Below, piece by piece: positions 1 through 7,446 of a stretch of DNA of 64,000 bases. The position numbers were made by a program, and so were the translations under genes. Below the pieces are notes generated by a model. That model was not told the origin of the DNA. It made no database searches and was given only the letters and a program-made list of their open reading frames with translations. Position 1 is the first letter of the stretch; each line of letters begins with the position of its first letter. The DNA is taken from positions 124,001 through 188,000 of the forward strand of contig NZ_FOFD01000008.1 in NCBI RefSeq assembly GCF_900110865.1, read 5' to 3'. The DNA comes from Natrinema salaciae (GTDB lineage Archaea > Halobacteriota > Halobacteria > Halobacteriales > Natrialbaceae).

Positions 1-485
1 CGGTTTATCATCCGGTTGCCGAAGCCGTTCAGCGCGCGCATCGCGTCGTCGTCCATGTCGGCGAAGCGATTCCCGATCACGTGCTCGTACCCCCGCGAGA
101 GGGGCTCGACCATCTTGTCGGCGTCGGCCGGATCGTAGGTGCCGTCGCCGTCGACCATCAACACGTACGGCACCGTCACGTACTCGAGCGCTTCGCGGAC
201 AGCCTGTCCCTTCCCGGAACCGGACTGGACCAGTACCTCGGCACCGTGATCGCGGGCGATGTCGCGGGTCTCGTCGGTGGAGTCGCCGTCGACGACGACG
301 ACGTTCGTGTACCCCTGCTCGTAGAAGCCCTCGATCACGTCGCCGATCGTGGCCGCCTCGTCGAGCGTCGGGATGAGCACGCAGACGTCGTCGGCCGAGA
401 TCTCGGCGGTTTCCTCGGTCACGGCGATGGTCTCGCCGCCGTCCGAGCGGGGACTCGAGCCCGTCCGAACCGCGTCGTCTTCCAT
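1..485 (-). CDS. aglJ: AglJ-like dolichyl-phosphate family 2 glycosyltransferase (partial, C-terminus outside window)
   Basis: The first 161 or so residues of a GT2-fold glycosyltransferase are visible; the rest runs off the left edge. The start is the ATG read leftward from 485. After a short acidic leader comes the typical opening VCVLIPTLDEAATIGDVIEGF, then VVVVDGDSTDETR, SGSGKGQAVREALE and the metal-binding LMVDGDGTYDP segment. The pattern closely matches haloarchaeal AglJ, which in Haloferax adds the first hexose to dolichol phosphate on the cytosolic face of the membrane. An oligosaccharyltransferase gene (aglB) 21 kb away in the same island supports a role in N-glycosylation. The sugar it transfers is not readable from the sequence, and DPG/DPM synthases share the motifs. 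Confidence 0.82.
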   Translation of the reverse strand, partial: MEDDAVRTGSSPRSDGGETIAVTEETAEISADDVCVLIPTLDEAATIGDVIEGFYEQGYTNVVVVDGDSTDETRDIARDHGAEVLVQSGSGKGQAVREALEYVTVPYVLMVDGDGTYDPADADKMVEPLSRGYEHVIGNRFADMDDDAMRALNGFGNRMIN

Positions 486-665
486 TGGGCAATACTCCCC
501 CACCGAACTGCAAAAGGTTACTGATTGACCAGTCGACGGGGTCCGTCGTGACCGCGCCGAACCGAGCGATCGAGTCGCGGCGCGCGTACCGCCGCCGCCG
601 ATCGCGGGTGTGGCGAACTCGAAAGATATTCTTTCAAGGGAGACCACCGATCGGAGAAGAGTGGT

Positions 666-1223
666 ATGCAGGACCCCCTCGGCAGACACGGCCGTCTCGT
701 CGCCGGAATCGTTCTCCTCACCGTCCTGGCGGGACTCGTGCTGTGGGCGGGCGCGACGACCGACGACCTGATGGAGAGCGATTACCCGGACCAACTCGAC
801 GTCAACCAAGACCGCGAGGCGTACGTCGGCGAGCGAGTCGTCCTCGGCGGCCGCATCGTCGACACGGACCCCGTCGTCGTCGCAACTCGCGCCAACGGAT
901 ACGGCAGATACACCCTCGTGAACGCGGACGACAGACTGCAGAACGCGGACGGTCCCCTCGAGCGGGGAGACCGCGCGACCGCCTTCGGGACGCTTGAGGA
1001 CGAGTCCACGCTCGTCGTCGAGCGCACGACGATCGGCGATGTGGCCGGGACGGTGTACATGCTCGTCGCGTCGTTCGTCGCCGGACTCTGGGCCTTCGGC
1101 CGGTTCGCCCGCGACTGGCGGTTCGACCGCGACCGACTCGCGTTCGTCCCGCGGGCCGCTCCGCTCTCGCTCCGGGACGTCCTCCCCACTGGGGACGCGA
1201 GCGACGGTGATCGCGGTGCCTGA
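666..1223 (+). CDS. Two-segment membrane protein with OB-like central domain, function unknown
   Basis: A 185-residue protein. One transmembrane segment lies near residues 10-28 and a second near 122-140. Between them is a soluble stretch of about 90 residues reading AYVGERVVLGGRIVDTDPVVV...RGDRATAFGTLEDESTLVVERT, which looks like a small beta-barrel (OB or NfeD-like) fold. The last 40 residues are basic and probably cytosolic. Its end overlaps the start of the next gene, so the two are probably co-translated. A six-base-arm palindrome containing an AT-rich core (621-635) lies 31 bases before the start and may be the promoter. I do not recognise a named family and assign no function. Confidence 0.7.
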   Translation: MQDPLGRHGRLVAGIVLLTVLAGLVLWAGATTDDLMESDYPDQLDVNQDREAYVGERVVLGGRIVDTDPVVVATRANGYGRYTLVNADDRLQNADGPLERGDRATAFGTLEDESTLVVERTTIGDVAGTVYMLVASFVAGLWAFGRFARDWRFDRDRLAFVPRAAPLSLRDVLPTGDASDGDRGA

Positions 1224-1719
1224 CGTCCTCACCCACGTCCTCGTCGGCTACGTCGTCGGGACGCTCCTGTCGATCCGGTACGAGCGGATTCGGCGGGCAC
1301 ACGTCGGGCTCGTCATGATCGGCGCGCTCTCGCCCGATTTCGTGAAGATCGATCTCGTGTTCCCGTCGGAGTTCGTCGGCTACGTGCTCGGCGTTCCGTT
1401 CGCCTGGGGGCCGCTGCACACGCTCGGCGGGACGCTCGTCGTGGCGGGGCTCGGATCGCTCCTGTTCGCACCCGAGTACCGGCGGGACGCGATCGCGCTG
1501 GTCCTGCTCGGTGCCGTGTCACACCACGTTCTCGATCTGGGGCTGATGACGCCGACGGGGTACTCCTACGCCGCCTTCTGGCCGTTCACGGAGTTCCGTC
1601 CGCCGGCGGGCAGTCTCTACATGAGCACCGACCGCTGGCCGTCGCTCGTCGCCGGGCTGTGTGCGGTTGTCGTCCGGGCGGCCAAACGCCGATTCGAGTC
1701 GGCGTCCGCCGCGCCGTGA
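1216..1719 (+). CDS. DUF457/YdjM-type membrane-bound metal-dependent hydrolase family protein
   Basis: A 167-residue integral membrane protein with about four hydrophobic segments. It starts MPDVLTHVLVGYVVG, and contains GALSPDFVKID and LGAVSHHVLDL, the His and Asp clusters typical of the DUF457 (LexA-binding, inner-membrane metal-dependent hydrolase) family. The start chosen is GTG at 1216, because the motif-bearing N-terminus of homologues begins there; GTG at 1207 is possible. It overlaps the preceding gene by 8 bases. The family is inferred to bind metal, but no substrate is established. A second member of the family lies at 47365-47856. Confidence 0.72.
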   Translation: MPDVLTHVLVGYVVGTLLSIRYERIRRAHVGLVMIGALSPDFVKIDLVFPSEFVGYVLGVPFAWGPLHTLGGTLVVAGLGSLLFAPEYRRDAIALVLLGAVSHHVLDLGLMTPTGYSYAAFWPFTEFRPPAGSLYMSTDRWPSLVAGLCAVVVRAAKRRFESASAAP

Positions 1720-1732
1720 CCTGCCGGCTCGG

Positions 1733-3742
1733 TCAGTCCGGAGCCGTGTACTCGAGCGCGAAGCGTTCCGCTTCGTCGGGCTGCTCGTCGAGGAGGGCAG
1801 CCGCGCGAGTCGGGGCGCGGAAGGTGGTGGAGCCCGCGTACGGCATCGCGTAGACCGCGTCGACGGCCGCCGCCGCGTCGTCCGCTACCTCGAGCCCGTC
1901 CTCGCCGAGAAACCGGTCGCGCTCGAGCCCGTACCAGATCGCCAGCGAGTCCGTCGACGCGACGAAGCCGACGTCGTCCGGCGTTCGCTCGGTGCCGTCG
2001 CCGTCGACGATCGATGGGAGTGCGGCCGGCTCCGCCAGCCCCGAGCCGCTCATCCAGCAGTCGAAGCGGGCCGCCGGATCGACGGATTCGCGCTCTTCGA
2101 ACGACGCGAGCCGACCGATCAGGTCGGCGTGATCGGGGTGCCGGAGTCGTTCGAGCGACTCGCCCGCCGCGTCGGTGATCGGGATCGTGACCCGTCGCCG
2201 CTCGCCGGGCACTAACGGCGTGCGATCGGTCCGTTGGCCGAGGCTGAACTCCTCGAGCGGCGCGTCCCCCCGGGCGAACCGGGCGGCGTCCCGCTCGCTC
2301 ACGTAGTCGTCCGGGTCGCACGGCATGACGAACGCCGCCTGCAGGTCGGTGCCGGAACCGTCCTCGACCGTCTCGAGCCGGCAGTCGAGCGCTCCCCCGT
2401 CGAGGAACCGGTCCCGATCCAGCCCGCGAAAGACGGTCGCTCGGTCGGTCGCCGCGCTCCCGTCCGGATATTCGCCGTCGGCGTAGCCGCCGACGTCGCC
2501 GACGTACTCCCAGCCCCCGTCGGCCGTTCGCAGCGACAGTCGATGGTCGTAGAAGCCGAGTTCGTCACCGACGAGCCAGAGATCGAACGCCTCGTCCGCC
2601 TCGAACCGATCGCCGGCCGCGAGCGTCGCCAGCGACGGGTAGAGGAACCGATCGCGAGCGACCGTCAGCGTGGTGATCGAGTCGCCGTCGACCTCGGCGC
2701 CGTCGACGTTCGGAACGAACGGGTCGAAGCCGCTCTCGGTCGGCACGTATCCGCCTCGAATGTACCATCCCAGGCCGGCCGCCCCGGACTCGAGCGAGGC
2801 GCGCAGGTTCATCCGCATGGCCTGCTTGCTCGGCGTGTGGTTCGGGTTGATCGTATGGCTCTGTCCGAGGTAGAACACGGGTCGGTCGTCGAGGGCGGCT
2901 CGCACGTTCGAAACGAGGCTGCGAACGGCGGCGTTGGCCGGTTGCGGGCCGACGTCCTTCTCGTACCAGCCGCGATAGAAGTCGACGAACCCGAAGTCCG
3001 GCATGGCGTTTCGCTGTCGGAGGCCGCGCGCCAGCGACTCGAACACCTCGGGCCGCTTCGAATCGACGATGTAGGGAAAGTGGACGAACAGCCCGACCTC
3101 GAGGGCGTCGTTTTCCGACTCGACGGCTCGTTTCTGGGCGTCGAAGATCTGCGGGCCGAACTCGACCAGGTTGCCGACCGCCGCCTGGTTCCACTCCCCG
3201 CCCTCGGCCCACTGCCCCATGACCGGTGCTTCCTGCCAGAGAACGACTCGCCCGGTATCGAACAGGTCGCCGTGGGCCGCCACCACCTCGCGGAGCCGAC
3301 CGAGGTACTCCTCGCGGGTGTCGTCCTCAGTGACGAACGCGGACGCGGAGATGGCGTTCAGTAGCCCGACGTTGAGCCAGACGTCGAGGTCGAACTCGCT
3401 CGCGGCGGTCAACACCGTCTCGAACGCCTCGTCGGCCGCCCCGTCGCTCAGGTCGCTCACGACGAGGATCACCGCGAGGTCGTGGCGGCGCGCGAACGCG
3501 AACAGGTTCTCCCGGATCGCCACGTCGTGCCACAGGCCGCCGCCGAGCCAGAGGAAGTCCTCGCCGGTCACGGGCGGGTCGCCGAGCGGCGGCGAGTCGT
3601 CCGTCGACCGCTGCTCGAGGAATCTGTCGAGACCGACGTAGCCGCCCACTAGCCCGGCGCTGAGGCCGCCCGCGACGAGATAGCCGCGGCGGGAGAAGCG
3701 AGCGCGGTCGGGCGTCGTCTCGGTCGAAGAGTTGTCAACCAT
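1733..3742 (-). CDS. Secreted (Tat) putative glycoside-hydrolase-like protein with two C-terminal repeats
   Basis: A 669-residue protein. The N-terminus has an SRRGYLVAGG twin-arginine motif (residues 17-26) followed by a hydrophobic stretch, so export of the folded protein by the Tat route is likely; no lipobox Cys is seen. Residues 50-340 alternate strand and helix in a way that suggests a TIM barrel (ILVVSDLSD, DVWLNVGLLNA, RVVLWQEAPVMGQW, FGFVDFYRGWYEK, PVFYLGQSHTINPNHT, GLGWYIRGGY). The C-terminal part contains two related modules (near 386-500 and 560-669), each with FDxW, a xGLxRDRFL segment and an xxxxMP strand. It sits between aglJ and glmU, so it may act on surface glycans, but no catalytic pair can be named with confidence. 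Confidence 0.6.
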   Translation of the reverse strand: MVDNSSTETTPDRARFSRRGYLVAGGLSAGLVGGYVGLDRFLEQRSTDDSPPLGDPPVTGEDFLWLGGGLWHDVAIRENLFAFARRHDLAVILVVSDLSDGAADEAFETVLTAASEFDLDVWLNVGLLNAISASAFVTEDDTREEYLGRLREVVAAHGDLFDTGRVVLWQEAPVMGQWAEGGEWNQAAVGNLVEFGPQIFDAQKRAVESENDALEVGLFVHFPYIVDSKRPEVFESLARGLRQRNAMPDFGFVDFYRGWYEKDVGPQPANAAVRSLVSNVRAALDDRPVFYLGQSHTINPNHTPSKQAMRMNLRASLESGAAGLGWYIRGGYVPTESGFDPFVPNVDGAEVDGDSITTLTVARDRFLYPSLATLAAGDRFEADEAFDLWLVGDELGFYDHRLSLRTADGGWEYVGDVGGYADGEYPDGSAATDRATVFRGLDRDRFLDGGALDCRLETVEDGSGTDLQAAFVMPCDPDDYVSERDAARFARGDAPLEEFSLGQRTDRTPLVPGERRRVTIPITDAAGESLERLRHPDHADLIGRLASFEERESVDPAARFDCWMSGSGLAEPAALPSIVDGDGTERTPDDVGFVASTDSLAIWYGLERDRFLGEDGLEVADDAAAAVDAVYAMPYAGSTTFRAPTRAAALLDEQPDEAERFALEYTAPD

Positions 3743-4071
3743 GGATTTCGTGGAATGTTTCCGCCGAAGACCGGACCCCCGGTCTCCGTGCCGGAATACG
3801 TGTGGTATCGATAGCCCCGCGTTTGATGGTTACCCTGGAAATGGCCACAACGGACGGCGGTGATCGGGATCGAGCCGACGGCGTGGACCGAGCGAGCCGT
3901 CGGCGGACGGACCGGTTCGCGACTGGCTGACCGGACGCCGGTCGATCGAGCGCACAATCCGTCGGGTGAACTGGGCAGAAATTCCGATCACCCGCGTTCG
4001 CGCGCTGATTTTCGACTCAAAGCTCTCATTTACCGGCACCTATTCAAACGGTCGGGTCGCACGCATGTGAT
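3743..4071. other. Divergent intergenic region between the Tat protein and glmU
   Basis: This 329-base stretch separates two genes that point away from each other and so must hold promoters for both. AT-rich patches are present (for example around 4010-4035), but I cannot point to one clear TATA box at the usual distance from either start. No convincing small gene was found on either strand. Confidence 0.5.
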
Positions 4072-5238
4072 ATGCAAGAGGAGAACGTGTCAGCCGTCGT
4101 CCTCGCGGCCGGCGAGGGACGCCGGCTCGAGCCGCTGACCAATCGGCGGCCCAAGCCGATGGTTCCCGTCTCGAACCGCCCGATACTCGAGTACGTCGTC
4201 TCGGCGATCGCGGATGCGGGTCTCGAGCGGATCGTCCTGGTCGTCGGCTATCAGCAAGAGCGGATTCGGAACTACTTCGGCGATGGCGACGACTGGGGGA
4301 TCGACATCGAGTACGTCGTCCAGGAGAACCAGCTCGGCACGGCGCACGCGATCGCGCAGGCCGAGTCGGCCGTCACGGGATCGTTCCTGGTTCTGAACGG
4401 CGACCGCCTCGTCGAGGCGTCGCTCGTCGAGCAGGTCCGGGACGAGGTCGGGACCAGCGACGGGCCGGTGATGGCGGTGACACGATCGGATCACGCAAGC
4501 GACTACGGGGTCGTTTCGATGGACGGCGAGCGCGTAACCGAAATCAGCGAGAAACCGCGGGAGCCGATCACGTCGGAAGTGATCAACGCCGGCGTCTACG
4601 GGTTCGACGAATCGGTCTTCGACGCGATCCGGGCGACGCCGACCGAGGGCGGCGAACTGGCGATCACGGCGACGCTCGAGCGGATCGCCGAGAAACGATC
4701 GATTCGAGCCGTCCGCTACCGCGGCCTCTGGCAGGACGTCTCGCACCTCTGGGACTTGCTCGAGATCAACGCGGCAGTGATCGACGAAGTCGACGAGGAC
4801 GACTCGACGCTCCATCACGATGCCGTCGCAAGCGATACCGCGATCGGGGACGACGTAACGCTCGGTCGGAACGCGACGATCGGCGGCGGAACGGCCATCG
4901 GCGACAACGTGACGATCGAAGCCAACGCCGTGCTCTCGAACGCGGTCGTCTTCTCGGACGCGGTCATCGAAGCCGGTGCCGTCGTTCGCGACGCGATCGT
5001 CGCCGGCAACGCGCGGATCGGCGCGAACGCGACGATCGCGGGCGGATCGACCACGGTCGTCGTCGAGGGTGAAGTCCACGAGGACGTCGATCTCGGCGGT
5101 GTCGTCGGCGACAACGCGACCGTCGGCAGCGGCGTCACCGCCGCGCCCGGGACCGTCGTCGGCGACGGCGCGACCGTCGATCACGGCGTGAGCGTCGACG
5201 GACGGATCGAACCCGACGCGATCGTCAGGAGGGGATAA
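4072..5238 (+). CDS. glmU: Bifunctional sugar-1-phosphate nucleotidylyltransferase/acetyltransferase (GlmU-type)
   Basis: A 388-residue protein of two parts. Residues 1-235 are a nucleotidyltransferase: LAAGEGRRLEPLTNRRPKPMVP is the signature with the PK lysine, and NGDRL and NAGVYGF segments follow. Residues 245-388 are a left-handed beta-helix made of hexapeptide repeats (IGDDVTLGRNATIGGGTAIGDN and so on), the acetyltransferase half. Known archaeal enzymes of this type acetylate glucosamine-1-phosphate and couple it to UTP, giving UDP-GlcNAc. The gene directly downstream is glmS, one base away, which supplies glucosamine-6-phosphate, so substrate identity is well supported by context. Product is cytosolic and would feed the N-glycan pathway. 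Confidence 0.88.
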   Translation: MQEENVSAVVLAAGEGRRLEPLTNRRPKPMVPVSNRPILEYVVSAIADAGLERIVLVVGYQQERIRNYFGDGDDWGIDIEYVVQENQLGTAHAIAQAESAVTGSFLVLNGDRLVEASLVEQVRDEVGTSDGPVMAVTRSDHASDYGVVSMDGERVTEISEKPREPITSEVINAGVYGFDESVFDAIRATPTEGGELAITATLERIAEKRSIRAVRYRGLWQDVSHLWDLLEINAAVIDEVDEDDSTLHHDAVASDTAIGDDVTLGRNATIGGGTAIGDNVTIEANAVLSNAVVFSDAVIEAGAVVRDAIVAGNARIGANATIAGGSTTVVVEGEVHEDVDLGGVVGDNATVGSGVTAAPGTVVGDGATVDHGVSVDGRIEPDAIVRRG

Positions 5239-5239
5239 C

Positions 5240-7045
5240 ATGTGTGGAATCGTCGGCTACGTCGGCGGCGAACCCGCCGGTCCGATCGTCTACAGCGGCC
5301 TCGAGAACCTCGACTATCGCGGCTACGACTCCGCCGGGGTCGCGCTCGTGGAACAGGATCTCACGATCGCGAAGCGCGCGGGCGAAGTGAGCGAACTGGA
5401 CGTTCCCGACGTCCCGGGAGCCACCTGCGGGATCGGTCACACCCGCTGGTCGACACACGGGCCGCCGACGGACGAAAACGCGCATCCGCACACCGGGCAA
5501 GCCGATGACGTCGCGGTGGTCCACAACGGCATCGTCGAGAACTACGACGCGATCAAAGCCGAGTTGACCGACGCGGGTCACGTGTTCTCGAGCGAGACGG
5601 ATACGGAAGTCATCCCACACCTCTTGGAGCGGGAACTCGAGAGCGGTCACGATCTGCTCTCCGGGCTCGAACGCGTCGTCGACAGGCTCGAGGGGAGCTA
5701 CGCGATCGCCGCGGTGCGTGCGGGAAGCGATCGGATCGTCGCGACGCGCCACGAGAGCCCGCTGGTCGTCGGCCACGGTGACGGCGAGTCGTTCCTCGCG
5801 AGCGACGTCACGGCGTTTCTCGACCGGACGCGCGACGTGACGTATCTCGAGGACGGCGACGTCGTCTCGCTCGAGGGCGGGTCCGCGACGGTCTACCGCG
5901 ACGGCGACGTCGTCGATCGCGACGTCGAGACCGTCGAGTGGGACGCCGACGCGGCGGAGAAGGGCGGCTACGAGCACTACATGCGCAAGGAGATCCACGA
6001 ACAGCCCACGTCCCTCCGGCAGACGCTCTCGGGACGGATCGACGTCGAACGCGGCGACGCCGACCTCGACGTGGCGTTCCCGCAGGGCTACCTCGAGTCG
6101 CTCCAGGAGATCCAGCTCGTCGCCTGCGGGACGTCCTACTACGCGAGTCAGTACGCGGCGCGATTGCTCGAGGAGTTCGCCGACGTTCGCGCGACGGTGG
6201 AGATCGCCAGCGAGTACTCCTTCGACGGCGGCCGGGATCCCTGGCGGACGCTCGTCATCGCCGTGACCCAGAGCGGCGAGACGGCGGACACCCTCGGTGC
6301 GATTCGTCGCGCTGGCGGGGCGGGGGCTCGAACGCTCGCGGTGACGAACACGCTCGGGAGTTCGGTAACGCGCGAGACCGAAGACTCGGTGTTCATCCGC
6401 GCCGGCCCGGAGATCGGGGTCGCGGCGACCAAGACGTTCGCCTCGCAGGTGACGACGCTCGCGCTGTTAGCGGTCGAAATCGGCCGACAGCGCGGTTCGC
6501 TCGCAGCCACCGACGCCCGAGCGGTGCTCGAGGACCTCCGGGGGTTGCCGGGGGCCGTCCAGCAAGTGCTCGACGAGGAGGATCGCGTGCTCGAGGGGGC
6601 CAAACGGTTCGCCGACGCCGATGCCTTCTTCTTCGTGGGTCGGCAGTTCGGCTATCCGGTCGCGCTCGAAGGCGCGCTGAAGCTCAAGGAGATCGCCTAC
6701 GATCACGCGGAGGGGTTCGCCGCGGGAGAGCTGAAACACGGTCCGCTGGCGCTGATCACCGGGGACACGCCGGTCCTGTCGGTGCTGACGGAGCGTTCGC
6801 GTCCGGACGAAACGCTGAACAACGTCACGGAAGCGCAGACGCGCGAGGCACCGGCGATCGGGGTCACGGACGGGACCGTCGAGACGGACTCGCTCGACCT
6901 CGAACTCGAGGTGCCCGACCTCGGATACGTGACGCCGCTCGTCGCGAACGTCTACTTCCAGCTGTTTGCCTATCACATCGCGGACCTGCAGGGGCGGTCG
7001 ATCGACAAGCCGCGAAACCTCGCGAAGAGCGTTACTGTCGAGTGA
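5240..7045 (+). CDS. glmS: Glutamine-fructose-6-phosphate aminotransferase (isomerizing)
   Basis: A 601-residue full-length GlmS. The protein begins MCGIVGYVG with the catalytic N-terminal Cys2 of class II glutamine amidotransferases; GHTRWSTHG and HNGIVENY follow. Two SIS domains come next (VACGTSYYASQYAARLLEE, TQSGETADTLGAI, then FFVGRQFGYPVALEGALKLKEIAYDHAEGF), and the end DKPRNLAKSVTVE is the conserved tail that closes the active site. It makes glucosamine-6-phosphate from fructose-6-phosphate and glutamine. A strong Shine-Dalgarno (AGGAGGGG, 5227-5234) lies inside the end of glmU, five bases before the ATG, so the two genes form one translation-coupled unit. Confidence 0.96.
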   Translation: MCGIVGYVGGEPAGPIVYSGLENLDYRGYDSAGVALVEQDLTIAKRAGEVSELDVPDVPGATCGIGHTRWSTHGPPTDENAHPHTGQADDVAVVHNGIVENYDAIKAELTDAGHVFSSETDTEVIPHLLERELESGHDLLSGLERVVDRLEGSYAIAAVRAGSDRIVATRHESPLVVGHGDGESFLASDVTAFLDRTRDVTYLEDGDVVSLEGGSATVYRDGDVVDRDVETVEWDADAAEKGGYEHYMRKEIHEQPTSLRQTLSGRIDVERGDADLDVAFPQGYLESLQEIQLVACGTSYYASQYAARLLEEFADVRATVEIASEYSFDGGRDPWRTLVIAVTQSGETADTLGAIRRAGGAGARTLAVTNTLGSSVTRETEDSVFIRAGPEIGVAATKTFASQVTTLALLAVEIGRQRGSLAATDARAVLEDLRGLPGAVQQVLDEEDRVLEGAKRFADADAFFFVGRQFGYPVALEGALKLKEIAYDHAEGFAAGELKHGPLALITGDTPVLSVLTERSRPDETLNNVTEAQTREAPAIGVTDGTVETDSLDLELEVPDLGYVTPLVANVYFQLFAYHIADLQGRSIDKPRNLAKSVTVE

Positions 7046-7064
7046 GCCGGTAACCAACTGTTCT

Positions 7065-7193
7065 CTAGTCGTCCGTTCGGTGGTCGGCGAGGTGCTCCCA
7101 GATTTCGGTACACCCGCAGCCGTCGTCGACGCTCGAGAGATGGTCTCGGTCCCGCTCTTCCTCGTCGTCCGGCGCGTCTCGCTCGTTTGTCAT
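7065..7193 (-). CDS. 42-residue acidic micro-protein with Cys-Gly-Cys motif
   Basis: A short reading frame on the minus strand, starting at the ATG read leftward from 7193 and ending with TAG at 7065-7067. It encodes an acidic, hydrophilic leader followed by DDGCGCTEIWEHLADHR. From memory, small haloarchaeal proteins ending in a GCGCTEIWEHL-like block recur in many genomes, so I treat this as a real conserved gene of unknown function. The two cysteines could bind metal. It has its own AT-rich promoter and shares an operator-like palindrome with the sulfoquinovose synthase-like gene on the other side of the intergenic region. Confidence 0.68.
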   Translation of the reverse strand: MTNERDAPDDEEERDRDHLSSVDDGCGCTEIWEHLADHRTDD

Positions 7194-7194
7194 G

Positions 7195-7213
7195 GTACTC
7201 ACTTTCTGAGTAA
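7195..7213 (-). promoter_or_regulatory. Operator-like palindrome before the 42-residue gene
   Basis: On the minus strand this reads TTACTCAG AAA GTGAGTAC, an imperfect inverted repeat with a three-base centre, ending one base before the ATG. A TATA-like CTTAATTAGG lies about 32-38 bases before the start (7225-7231). The same repeat occurs in perfect form before the gene starting at 7447, which argues for a shared DNA-binding regulator. Confidence 0.6.
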
Positions 7214-7412
7214 CTCCGACCACCTAATTAAGTCCTTCGGCAATTTGGTAGGATAGTTGACAAATACGGCCCCGCAAACAGGATATTACGCGGGTGTAAC
7301 GGACGGAACTCGTGGCCTTCTCGAACGGTTCGCGTGAGCGAGAGCGATTCGAACCGCTGGCCGTTCGACCGTCGTTCGCGTCGCGACGACCAATCAGCGA
7401 TCAACGATAACA

Positions 7413-7420
7413 CTTATATC
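7413..7420 (+). promoter_or_regulatory. TATA box of the sulfoquinovose synthase-like gene
   Basis: CTTATATC lies 27-34 bases before the ATG at 7447, the spacing expected for a leaderless haloarchaeal transcript starting at or next to the start codon. Confidence 0.65.
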
Positions 7421-7425
7421 TCTAC

Positions 7426-7444
7426 TTACTCAGTATCTGAGTAA
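7426..7444 (+). promoter_or_regulatory. Perfect operator-like palindrome before the sulfoquinovose synthase-like gene
   Basis: TTACTCAG TAT CTGAGTAA: eight-base arms are perfectly complementary around a three-base centre. It sits between the TATA box and the start codon, two bases before the ATG, a classical repressor position. An imperfect copy lies at the same relative place before the divergent 42-residue gene. Confidence 0.68.
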
Positions 7445-7446
7445 CT

